From the NCBI RefSeq assembly GCF_002902085.1, contig NZ_PPQR01000054.1, positions 1 to 43,087 on the forward strand: 43,087 nt of DNA, given 5' to 3'. Under the pieces are notes generated by a model. That model made no database searches. It was not told the DNA's origin and was given only the letters and a program-made list of their open reading frames with translations. This DNA is from Staphylococcus simiae. Lineage in GTDB: Bacteria; Bacillota; Bacilli; Staphylococcales; Staphylococcaceae. Positions 36,073 to 43,087 of the stretch are shown here, in pieces. The first letter of the stretch is position 1; the number at the start of each line of letters is the position of its first letter. A program made the position numbers and the translations under genes.

Positions 36073-37434
36073 TTATGAATTTAATTTTCTTTCTATGCGT
36101 CTATATCTTAAATACATAAATCCTAGTAGTATAAACCAAACTGGGATAAAGTATATCGCTCTTCTTGTATCAGGATTGATAAATAATAGGCCGAATACGA
36201 AAATAAAGAATACTAAAATGAAATATCCCATATATTTTCCGCCAAATAACTTATACGTTGCTCTCTTATGTAGTTCTGGATTCTTTGTACTATAGTTAAT
36301 ATAAGCAATGATTATTAAGCCCCATACTACAAGGAATAATACAGTTGAAATCGTAGTAACATAAGTAAATACTAACGTTGCATTAGGGAAAATATAATTT
36401 AATAATGCTGCAATAAGTAATAATGCTGATGATGCAAAAATAGCGATATGGGGCACACCGTTTTTGTTAGTATTAGCAAAACTTGGTGGCGCTTGATTTT
36501 GGTTTGATAAACCAAATAACATTCGACTATTAGAGAAAATACCACTATTACATGATGAAGCAGCCGCCGTTAATACTACAAAGTTAATTAATCCTGCAGC
36601 GAAAGGAATGCCGATTAATGTAAATAATTTAACAAATGGGCTATTATCTGGATCAACTTGCTGCCATGGTATAATTGACATGATTACTGCTAAAGCACCA
36701 ACATAAAAAATCAATATTCTAATTGGTACACTGTTAATGGCTTTTGGAATAGTTTTAACTGGATCTTTAGTTTCACCAGCAGTCACACCAATCATTTCAA
36801 TACCGACAAATGAGAATAATGCCATTTGGAATGACATAAAGAAGCCGGATGCACCTTTTGGAAAGACGCCATGATTATATAAATTTGTTAGACTAGCATG
36901 TCCAAATTGTGTTTTGTATGCGAATAGTATCATAAAGAATCCAACAACAATTAAAGCAATAATGGTTAATATTTTAATAATTGCAAACCAAAATTCTAAT
37001 TCACCAAAAAGTTTGGCACTTAATAAATTAAATGTCATTAGTACCAACACACAAAATAGAGCACTAATCCAGTTTGGTACATGTGGGAACCAAAAGCTGA
37101 CATATTTTGCTACAGCTGTTACTTCCGCCATGCCTGTAATAATCCAGCAGAACCAATATGTCCAACCCGTTACAAATCCTGCAAACGGACCTATGTATTT
37201 ATTAGTAACGTCTGCAAATGAGTTGAAGTCAGTGTTCTGAATGATTATTTCTCCTAAACCTCGCATAAACATGAAAAGCATAAATCCAATGATAATATAA
37301 GTCAGTAATATTGAAGGACCTGTCATTGCAATCGTTTGACCAGCACCTAAGAATAAACCAGTACCAATGGCACCACCAATTGCGATTAATTGGATATGAC
37401 GATTGCTAAGCCCCCTTTGTAAATTTTCAGCCAT
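36073..37434 (-). CDS. aapA: Amino-acid permease (APC family, AAT type)
   Basis: This is a 453-residue integral membrane transporter with about 12 helices, of the amino acid transporter group that includes D-serine/D-alanine/glycine and aromatic permeases. The N-terminal signature is RGLSNRHIQLIAIGGAIGTGLF, followed by GPSILLTYIIIG, the loop GLGEIIIQNTDFNSFAD and FSFVGIEMIGVTAGE. Proton-coupled uptake is expected. GGGAGAGG precedes the ATG. It is transcribed alone, divergent from citZ. The alanine/serine/glycine specificity is only suggested by similarity. Confidence 0.85.
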   Translation of the reverse strand: MAENLQRGLSNRHIQLIAIGGAIGTGLFLGAGQTIAMTGPSILLTYIIIGFMLFMFMRGLGEIIIQNTDFNSFADVTNKYIGPFAGFVTGWTYWFCWIITGMAEVTAVAKYVSFWFPHVPNWISALFCVLVLMTFNLLSAKLFGELEFWFAIIKILTIIALIVVGFFMILFAYKTQFGHASLTNLYNHGVFPKGASGFFMSFQMALFSFVGIEMIGVTAGETKDPVKTIPKAINSVPIRILIFYVGALAVIMSIIPWQQVDPDNSPFVKLFTLIGIPFAAGLINFVVLTAAASSCNSGIFSNSRMLFGLSNQNQAPPSFANTNKNGVPHIAIFASSALLLIAALLNYIFPNATLVFTYVTTISTVLFLVVWGLIIIAYINYSTKNPELHKRATYKLFGGKYMGYFILVFFIFVFGLLFINPDTRRAIYFIPVWFILLGFMYLRYRRIERKLNS

Positions 37435-37605
37435 AAGACCTCTCCCTTAAATTCAGATAATTTTATTATGCACGTATATTAAAATATATACAATTACTTT
37501 TAGTAAAATTGTGTAAAATTCCATGTTAACACACTTTATATTTTATAATCATTCTTAATAACCAATTAAAAATTTAAATAGAATGACTTAAGTTATACGT
37601 GATAT

Positions 37606-37625
37606 CTATATTATAAAACCTATAG
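37606..37625. promoter_or_regulatory. Inverted repeat upstream of citZ (possible LysR-type site)
   Basis: CTATA (37606-37610) and TATAG (37621-37625) flank a 10-nt AT-rich spacer, about 80 bp before the citZ -35. LysR-type regulators bind such interrupted palindromes, and CcpE of this class is known to act on citrate-cycle genes in S. aureus. The match itself is weak. Confidence 0.25.
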
Positions 37626-37705
37626 CAAAGGCGTTTTTGACGATTATGTGAATTTTACTTTGATTTATAAAAGGATTGTTGAAGACTTAATATTGTCTTT
37701 TATAT

Positions 37706-37754
37706 TTCACAAACTAACAAGCATTAGCTATAATATTAGTTGAAAGCCATTTCA
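37706..37754 (+). promoter_or_regulatory. citZ promoter with candidate cre site
   Basis: TTCACA (37706-37711) and TATAAT (37729-37734) are 17 bp apart. Immediately downstream, TTGAAAGCCATTTCA (37740-37754) matches the cre consensus at all but one defined position (CC for the central CG) and is nearly palindromic. At about +1 to +15 it would act as a roadblock or repress initiation through CcpA. Confidence 0.6.
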
Positions 37755-37782
37755 TAAAGAAACAGTAAAGGGGAAATTTATC

Positions 37783-38904
37783 ATGGCAGAATTACAAAGA
37801 GGTTTAGAAGGGGTTATTGCAGCAGAAACTAAAATAAGCTCTATTATCGATAGTCAATTGACTTATGCGGGCTATGATATTGATGATTTAGCAGAGCATG
37901 CACAATTTGAAGAAGTCATTTTCTTACTTTGGAATTATCGATTACCAAATGAAGAAGAATTGACGCATTTAAAAGAAAAATTAAACTACTATATGACATT
38001 AAATCCTCGTGTTTATACACATTTTGAAGAGTATGTAACTGACCAAGTTCATCCAATGACTGCATTGCGTACATCACTTTCTTATATTGCACATTTTGAT
38101 CCAGATGCAGAGGATGAATCTGATGAAAATCGTTATGAAAGAGCTATGCGTATCCAAGCTAAAGTAGCTTCATTAGTAACAGCTTTTGCTAGAGTGAGAC
38201 AAGATAAAGATCCAATTAAACCAGATGAAAACTTAAGTTATGCAGCAAACTTCTTATACATGTTACGTGGTGAAAAACCAAATGACATTGAAGTTGAAGC
38301 ATTTAACAAGGCACTCATTTTACATGCAGATCATGAATTAAATGCATCAGCATTTACAGCTCGTTGTGCTGTTTCATCATTATCAGATATGTATTCTGGT
38401 ATTGTAGCCGCTGTCGGTTCTTTAAAAGGCCCATTACACGGTGGTGCTAACGAACAAGTTATGTCAATGTTAAATGACATTGGTTCAATTGATAATGTAG
38501 ATGCATATTTGGACAATAAGTTTGCGAACAAAGAAAAGATTATGGGCTTTGGTCACCGAGTATATAAAGATGGAGATCCAAGAGCTAAATATTTACGAGA
38601 GATGAGTCGTAAAATTACTAAAGATGCTGGTCAAGAACAATTATTTGATATGTCTATTAAAATTGAAAAGCGCATTGCTGATGAAAAAGGCTTAATTCCA
38701 AATGTTGATTTCTATAGTGCTAGTGTTTACCATAGTATGGACATTCCACATGATCTATTCACACCAATTTTTGCAGTAAGTCGTACTGCAGGTTGGATTG
38801 CACATATTTTAGAACAATATAGAGATAATAGAATTATGAGACCAAGAGCAAAATATATCGGTGAAACGGACCGTAAATATATTCCATTAGAAGAAAGAAA
38901 ATAA
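37783..38904 (+). CDS. citZ: Citrate synthase
   Basis: CitZ condenses oxaloacetate with acetyl-CoA to start the TCA cycle. The 373 residues are the Gram-positive dimeric type. The conserved histidines are in ILHADHELNASAFTAR and GPLHGGANEQV, and the signature GFGHRVYKDGDPRAK and catalytic aspartate region NVDFYSASVYH follow. AAAGGGGA precedes the ATG. It forms an operon with icd, 41 bp downstream, as in Bacillus citZ-icd. Confidence 0.96.
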   Translation: MAELQRGLEGVIAAETKISSIIDSQLTYAGYDIDDLAEHAQFEEVIFLLWNYRLPNEEELTHLKEKLNYYMTLNPRVYTHFEEYVTDQVHPMTALRTSLSYIAHFDPDAEDESDENRYERAMRIQAKVASLVTAFARVRQDKDPIKPDENLSYAANFLYMLRGEKPNDIEVEAFNKALILHADHELNASAFTARCAVSSLSDMYSGIVAAVGSLKGPLHGGANEQVMSMLNDIGSIDNVDAYLDNKFANKEKIMGFGHRVYKDGDPRAKYLREMSRKITKDAGQEQLFDMSIKIEKRIADEKGLIPNVDFYSASVYHSMDIPHDLFTPIFAVSRTAGWIAHILEQYRDNRIMRPRAKYIGETDRKYIPLEERK

Positions 38905-38945
38905 ATAATAGTAAAAAATAAGTTATCATTTTGGAGGTATAAAGA

Positions 38946-40214
38946 ATGACTGCAGAAAAAATTACTCAAGGAACAAATGGATTAAATGTACCAAATGAAC
39001 CAATCATTCCATTTATTATTGGTGATGGTATCGGACCAGATATTTGGCATGCAGCAAGTCGTGTTATCGATGCAGCTGTTGACAAAGCATACAATGGTGA
39101 CAAACGTATTGAATGGAAAGAAGTTTTAGCTGGTCAAAAAGCGTTTGATACTACTGGTGAATGGTTACCACAAGAAACTTTAGATACAATTAAAGACTAT
39201 TTAATTGCTGTAAAAGGACCATTAACTACGCCTATCGGTGGGGGAATTCGTTCATTAAATGTTGCTTTACGTCAAGAATTAGACTTATTCACTTGTTTAC
39301 GTCCAGTTCGCTGGTTCCAAGGTGTACCTTCTCCAGTTAAACGTCCACAAGATGTAGACATGGTTATCTTCCGTGAAAATACTGAAGATATTTATGCTGG
39401 TATCGAATTTAAAGAAGGTACTGACGAAGTTAAGAAAGTAATCGACTTTTTACAAAATGAAATGGGTGCTAAAAACATTCGTTTCCCTGAAACTTCTGGT
39501 ATTGGTATTAAGCCAGTATCAAAAGAAGGTACTGAACGTTTAGTTAGAGCAGCTATTCAATACGCTTTAGATAATGACCGTAAATCAGTTACTTTAGTAC
39601 ACAAAGGTAACATTATGAAATTTACTGAAGGTTCATTTAAACAATGGGGTTATGATTTAGCACACAATGAATTTGGGGATCAAGTATTTACTTGGCAACA
39701 ATATGATGAAATTGTTGAAAAAGAAGGTAAAGATGCCGCTAATGCTGCACAAGATAAAGCTGAAAGAGAAGGCAAAATTATTATTAAAGATTCTATTGCT
39801 GATATCTTCTTACAACAAATCCTAACACGTCCTGCTGAACATGATGTAGTTGCAACTATGAATCTTAATGGTGACTATATTTCAGATGCCTTAGCTGCAC
39901 AAGTAGGCGGTATCGGTATTGCTCCAGGTGCCAATATTAACTATGAAACTGGTCACGCTATTTTTGAAGCAACTCATGGTACTGCACCTAAATATGCTGG
40001 ATTAAATAAAGTAAATCCTTCATCAGTTATCTTAAGTTCAGTATTAATGCTTGAACATCTAGGTTGGCAAGAAGCTGCAGATAAAATTACTGACGCTATT
40101 GAAGATACGATTGCTTCTAAAGTTGTAACTTATGACTTTGCACGTTTAATGGACGGAGCAACTGAAGTATCAACATCAGAATTTGCAGATGAACTAATTA
40201 AAAACTTAAAATAA
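38946..40214 (+). CDS. icd: Isocitrate dehydrogenase (NADP-type)
   Basis: This enzyme oxidises isocitrate to 2-oxoglutarate. The 422 residues show [13 protein letters not shown] at the N-terminus, the substrate loop [31 protein letters not shown] and the signature [30 protein letters not shown] and a downstream tyrosine/arginine-containing C-terminus fit NADP use, though this is an inference. The phosphorylatable-type serine of the enterobacterial enzyme is in GIRSLN. GGAGGTAT precedes the ATG. It is the second gene of the citZ operon, ending at a strong terminator. Confidence 0.95.
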   Translation: MTAEKITQGTNGLNVPNEPIIPFIIGDGIGPDIWHAASRVIDAAVDKAYNGDKRIEWKEVLAGQKAFDTTGEWLPQETLDTIKDYLIAVKGPLTTPIGGGIRSLNVALRQELDLFTCLRPVRWFQGVPSPVKRPQDVDMVIFRENTEDIYAGIEFKEGTDEVKKVIDFLQNEMGAKNIRFPETSGIGIKPVSKEGTERLVRAAIQYALDNDRKSVTLVHKGNIMKFTEGSFKQWGYDLAHNEFGDQVFTWQQYDEIVEKEGKDAANAAQDKAEREGKIIIKDSIADIFLQQILTRPAEHDVVATMNLNGDYISDALAAQVGGIGIAPGANINYETGHAIFEATHGTAPKYAGLNKVNPSSVILSSVLMLEHLGWQEAADKITDAIEDTIASKVVTYDFARLMDGATEVSTSEFADELIKNLK

Positions 40215-40250
40215 TATATTATAGTTTATTTAATCATATAAATTTACCTA

Positions 40251-40290
40251 AAAACACTCTCTGTTTCATTTTAATAGAGAGTGTTTTTTG
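40251..40290 (+). terminator. citZ-icd terminator
   Basis: AAAACACTCTCT (40251-40262) pairs with AGAGAGTGTTTT (40276-40287) with minor imperfection, followed by TT. Confidence 0.8.
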
Positions 40291-40344
40291 GTGATAATAT
40301 GCCAGGTGGGTATCAATGACGTCAAATTAAAAAAATATGTCTCA

Positions 40345-40375
40345 ATCTTTACTTTTGTAAAAAGTATGTAAAGAT
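40345..40375. promoter_or_regulatory. Inverted repeat upstream of phoP
   Basis: ATCTTTAC (40345-40352) and GTAAAGAT (40368-40375) are perfect inverted arms; inside them TTTT and AAAA also pair. The site is about 40 bp upstream of a TATAAT (near 40411-40416) that is probably the phoP -10, so it may be an operator. Confidence 0.4.
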
Positions 40376-40446
40376 ACGGTCTATCATGTTATTTTTCTAA
40401 ATGGTTCGGTTATAATGTAAATATAGTTTTAAATTAGGAGGATAAC

Positions 40447-41151
40447 ATGTCGCAAAAAGTGCTGGTAGTAGATGATGAACAATCTATTGTTACATTGCTT
40501 AAATATAATTTAGAAACAGCTGGTTATGAAGTTGCAGTCGCATTCGATGGCGATGAGGCAATGGCAATGGTTGATAGTGAACAACCTGACTTAATTGTTT
40601 TAGATGTAATGTTACCTAAGAAAGACGGAATTGAAGTATGTAAATTAATTCGTTCAAATAAAAATTTAGTTCCAATCTTAATGCTTACTGCAAAAAATGA
40701 TGAGTTTGATCGAGTTCTAGGATTAGAGCTTGGTGCTGATGATTATATGACTAAGCCTTTTTCACCTAGAGAAGTTGTAGCAAGAGTGAAAGCGATTCTT
40801 AGAAGATCTCAATTTAGTAAAAATGTTGAGGAGATTGAAGAGGACATTCAAATAGGCGCCATAAGAATTAGACCTGAATATTTTGAAGTTTATAAAAATA
40901 ATGAATTACTAGAATTAACACCGAAAGAGTTTGAATTGTTACTCTATTTAATAGAAAGACAAGGACGTGTTATTACAAGAGAGCATATGTTGAACACCGT
41001 GTGGAATTATGAATTTGCAGGAGATTCTAGAATTGTTGACGTTCATATCAGTCATTTAAGAGATAAATTAGAAGAAAATCCAAAGAAACCACAGTTGATT
41101 AAAACAGTTCGTGGACTTGGTTATAAACTTGAAAGACCTAAAGAACAATGA
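40447..41151 (+). CDS. phoP: Alkaline phosphatase synthesis response regulator PhoP
   Basis: PhoP is an OmpR-class response regulator for phosphate starvation. It has 234 residues. The receiver domain has acidic residues Asp9 and Asp10, phospho-acceptor Asp53 in IVLDVMLPKKDG, Thr81 in MLTAKND and Lys103 in YMTKPFSP. The C-terminal winged-helix DNA-binding domain shows LTPKEFELLLYL and the terminal VRGLGYKLE. AGGAGGATA precedes the ATG. The phoR start overlaps its stop by four bases (ATGA). No phosphatase or pst gene is in the window. Confidence 0.95.
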   Translation: MSQKVLVVDDEQSIVTLLKYNLETAGYEVAVAFDGDEAMAMVDSEQPDLIVLDVMLPKKDGIEVCKLIRSNKNLVPILMLTAKNDEFDRVLGLELGADDYMTKPFSPREVVARVKAILRRSQFSKNVEEIEEDIQIGAIRIRPEYFEVYKNNELLELTPKEFELLLYLIERQGRVITREHMLNTVWNYEFAGDSRIVDVHISHLRDKLEENPKKPQLIKTVRGLGYKLERPKEQ

Positions 41152-42815
41152 TGAAATTTCATCATCGCCTAATGTTGCTAATTAGTACGATATTAATAAT
41201 TAGCTTTATAACATTAGGTTTAATTCTGCAATTTTCCATTGGTAGTTTAATTAATCACAAACAACAACAATCATTAACTCAAGATGCTCAAACGTATATC
41301 TATTTGTCACAACAAAATAAAGACCATCAACTAGAAAAAATTGCAAAGCAGCAACATATTGATATTCGAATTATTAAAAATAATAAAGATATTTTTAAAA
41401 CGCAGGACATTAACGTTAATACTTCTAACAATACCAATTATATTCATAATGGTAAAACGTATACATTTATGAAAAAAATTGACGAATATCAAGTCATTAT
41501 AAAAGGTATCAACCATGATATTAATGATATGCAAAAGAATTTATGGTTATATTTAGCCATCATTTGCCTCGTAGTCTTAATTTGTTTGTATTTTGTTAGT
41601 CAAAGTTTTAAACATACATTTATTAAGCCTATTCAAGAAGTGACATATGCAACACAATTATTAGCAGACGGACATTATCATATTCGTGTTCCTGAAAGTA
41701 ATGTCATTGAAGCAAAAGAGTTATTTATCACGACGAATAATTTAGCAAGACAATTGCAAAAATTAAATAACGAACAAAAGATTCAATCTAACCGTTTAAA
41801 AACGACAATAGAAAATATTCCAAGTTCAGTATTGATGATTGATCGTTATGGCAAAGTAGTTGTAGCAAATCGTGCATACTATGAACAATTCAATATTAAT
41901 CATCACATAGAACATGAACGATACAGTAATTATTTACATCATGATATTGAGGCATTAATATTAGAATGTTTTAAAGTTGAAAAGGCTATTTATGAACAAC
42001 TTGAAATACCGTTAAATAATGTTCATACTAAATATTTCGATATATCTTGTGTACCTATCCTAACTAAATCTAAGAAAAGTTTACAAGGTATATTATTGGT
42101 TATGCATGATATTAGTAATTTAAAACGATTAGAAAATTTACGAAGAGAGTTTGTTGCTAATGTATCACATGAACTTAAGACACCGATAACATCCATAAAA
42201 GGATTTACAGAGACGTTAATTGATGGTGCAAAAAATAACAGTGAGTCACTTGATATGTTTTTAAATATTATTTTGAAAGAATCTAACCGCATTGAATCTT
42301 TAATATCTGATTTACTTGATTTGTCTCATATTGAACAACAAGATAAGTTAGAAATGGATTATATGAATCTTTCAGAACTTACATTTAGAATAATAGATAA
42401 TTTACAGACGCAAGCAATGAATAAGCATATAGAAATAATTACAACAATAACAGAAGATGTCATTATTCAAGCACAAGAAAGTAAAATGGCACAGGTTATT
42501 ACTAATTTATTAAACAATGCGATTAATTATTCATATGAAAATGGAATAGTTAACGTTAATGTTTATCGAAATCAAGCAACAACAGTGTTAGAAATACAAG
42601 ATTTTGGGATTGGTATTAATGAAGAAGATATCCAGCATATATTTGAACGATTTTATAGAGTAGACAAAGCAAGAAGTAGAGATTCAGGTGGTACTGGTTT
42701 AGGTTTGTCTATTACAAAACATATTGTTGAATCTCATAATGCAAGCATTGAAGTACATAGTGAAATTGGTAAAGGCTCTATTTTTAAAGTTATCTTTAAT
42801 GATTACATGAGTTAA
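41148..42815 (+). CDS. phoR: Phosphate regulon sensor histidine kinase PhoR
   Basis: This membrane sensor kinase pairs with PhoP and has 555 residues. TM1 is at about residues 7-30, followed by an extracytoplasmic loop of about 100 residues and TM2 at about 132-150. A HAMP-like linker (160-205) and a PAS domain (about 210-320) come next. The HisKA helix has the phospho-acceptor His341 in FVANVSHELKTP. The ATPase domain shows the N box (NLLNNAINYS), G1 (DFGIGI), F (IFERFYRVD) and G2 (GGTGLGLSI). It is translationally coupled to phoP by a 4-nt overlap. No intrinsic terminator is seen before the repeat that begins 15 nt after its stop. Confidence 0.94.
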   Translation: MMKFHHRLMLLISTILIISFITLGLILQFSIGSLINHKQQQSLTQDAQTYIYLSQQNKDHQLEKIAKQQHIDIRIIKNNKDIFKTQDINVNTSNNTNYIHNGKTYTFMKKIDEYQVIIKGINHDINDMQKNLWLYLAIICLVVLICLYFVSQSFKHTFIKPIQEVTYATQLLADGHYHIRVPESNVIEAKELFITTNNLARQLQKLNNEQKIQSNRLKTTIENIPSSVLMIDRYGKVVVANRAYYEQFNINHHIEHERYSNYLHHDIEALILECFKVEKAIYEQLEIPLNNVHTKYFDISCVPILTKSKKSLQGILLVMHDISNLKRLENLRREFVANVSHELKTPITSIKGFTETLIDGAKNNSESLDMFLNIILKESNRIESLISDLLDLSHIEQQDKLEMDYMNLSELTFRIIDNLQTQAMNKHIEIITTITEDVIIQAQESKMAQVITNLLNNAINYSYENGIVNVNVYRNQATTVLEIQDFGIGINEEDIQHIFERFYRVDKARSRDSGGTGLGLSITKHIVESHNASIEVHSEIGKGSIFKVIFNDYMS

Positions 42816-42829
42816 ATATATTACGATTA

Positions 42830-42930
42830 GGGAGTGGGACAGAAATAAATTTTATATAAAATTTATTTCGTAGATGCCCGTCTTGCACATTAATGTAAAA
42901 TCCACATATGGATTTTTGATGACGGGTCCC
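42830..42930 (+). repeat. GGGAGTGGGACAG intergenic repeat, copy 3, with STAR unit
   Basis: These 101 bp match the first part of the copy at 3833-3933 at all but one base, including the STAR unit at 42874-42930. The rest of the element (the CCCCGGCAAGACTG module) is missing and replaced by further STAR units. Confidence 0.85.
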
Positions 42931-42940
42931 TTGCCCAACT

Positions 42941-43001
42941 ATGCCCGTCTTGCACATAAAAGAAAAAATTTTATTTTTAAAATTTTTCTATGACGGGTCC
43001 C
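42941..43001 (+). repeat. STAR unit, second of a tandem array
   Basis: The unit runs from ATGCCCGTCTTGCAC to GACGGGTCCC with a long inner AAAAATTTTATTTTTAAAA hairpin. It is flanked by the same 10 bases, TTGCCCAACT, at 42931-42940 and 43002-43011. Confidence 0.8.
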
Positions 43002-43002
43002 T

Positions 43003-43059
43003 TGCCCAACTTGCATGGCATGAAAAAACTGGATAACCAGTTTTTCTATGTTGGGTCCC
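43003..43059 (+). repeat. STAR unit, third of a tandem array
   Basis: The unit runs from TGCCCAACTTGCA to GTTGGGTCCC. It differs at about four positions from the unit at 11898-11955 inside the MITE, sharing the same AAAACTGG/CCAGTTTT inner hairpin. The array may continue beyond the window edge (GCATTGCATG follows). Confidence 0.8.
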
Positions 43060-43087
43060 TGCATTGCATGTTAGAGTTTCTGCTATC

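Noticed and set aside
36914..37240. 108-codon plus-strand ORF opposite the amino-acid permease
   Set aside because: It is a shadow of a conserved transporter gene without its own start signals.
37449..37463. CodY-like sequence upstream of the amino-acid permease
   Set aside because: Four mismatches to the 15-base consensus; expected by chance in this base composition.
42830..43087. CRISPR-like array at the right end
   Set aside because: The units repeat, but the conserved parts are the palindromic ends of STAR units with variable inner hairpins. There are no uniform repeats with unique spacers and no cas genes.

Overview
The window is about 43 kb of low-GC Firmicutes chromosome. Gene content, gene order, protein sequences and intergenic repeats all point to Staphylococcus, most likely S. 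aureus or a close relative in the S. aureus complex. The order malic enzyme-accD-accA-pfkA-pyk ... citZ-icd-phoP-phoR is a conserved Bacillales backbone. The repeats include GC-rich STAR units with CCCAAC/GTTGGG or CCCGTC/GACGGG stems and a GGGAGTGGGACAG element of the kind found between genes in S. aureus. I see no prophage, plasmid gene, transposase, CRISPR array, tRNA or rRNA. The 34 protein-coding genes all look intact and ordinary, so the unusual material lies between them.

Layout. 0-4 kb: a PlsC-type acyltransferase, a PTS N-acetylglucosamine-type IICB permease (nagE) and a HAD phosphatase, then repeats. 4-7 kb (minus): a class V aminotransferase and serA, overlapping by 11 nt, behind a near-consensus CodY box. 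7-10 kb: an OsmC-like protein, a glycerophosphodiesterase, rpsD with a long leader, and a free-methionine sulfoxide reductase. 10-15.4 kb: ezrA, a mobile-looking repeat, the nifZ-thiI thiouridine pair and a TauE/SafE exporter. 15.5-22.3 kb: tpx, a methyltransferase and ackA, a universal stress protein, ald, an Xaa-Pro peptidase and a UPF0173 metallo-hydrolase. 22.5-29 kb: a second Usp protein, a YtoI-like CBS regulator, repeats, nrnA and dnaE. 29.5-35.7 kb: malic enzyme, accD-accA and pfkA-pyk. 36-42.8 kb: an amino-acid permease, citZ-icd and phoP-phoR. The window ends in a tandem STAR array.

Together the genes cover central carbon flow (pfkA, pyk, malic enzyme, acetyl-CoA carboxylase, citZ, icd, ackA), amino-acid supply (serA operon, ald, permease, peptidase), sulfur transfer to tRNA, replication and division (dnaE, ezrA), and redox or stress defence. 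Candidate CcpA (cre) sites sit in front of ald, pfkA and citZ, and a CodY site sits in front of the serine genes. This fits a metabolic block under carbon and amino-acid control.

The most interesting structure is in the non-coding DNA. Two copies of a MITE-like element (11848-12138 and 29102-29277) have matching terminal inverted repeats, and each is flanked by its own exact 8-bp direct repeat. The longer copy differs from the shorter one mainly by two inserted STAR units of about 58 bp. The window therefore holds 'empty' and 'filled' versions of the same element, and a third filled/empty comparison exists in the GGGACAG element (3833-4172 versus 24478-24639). This supports STAR units being discrete mobile or inserted modules.
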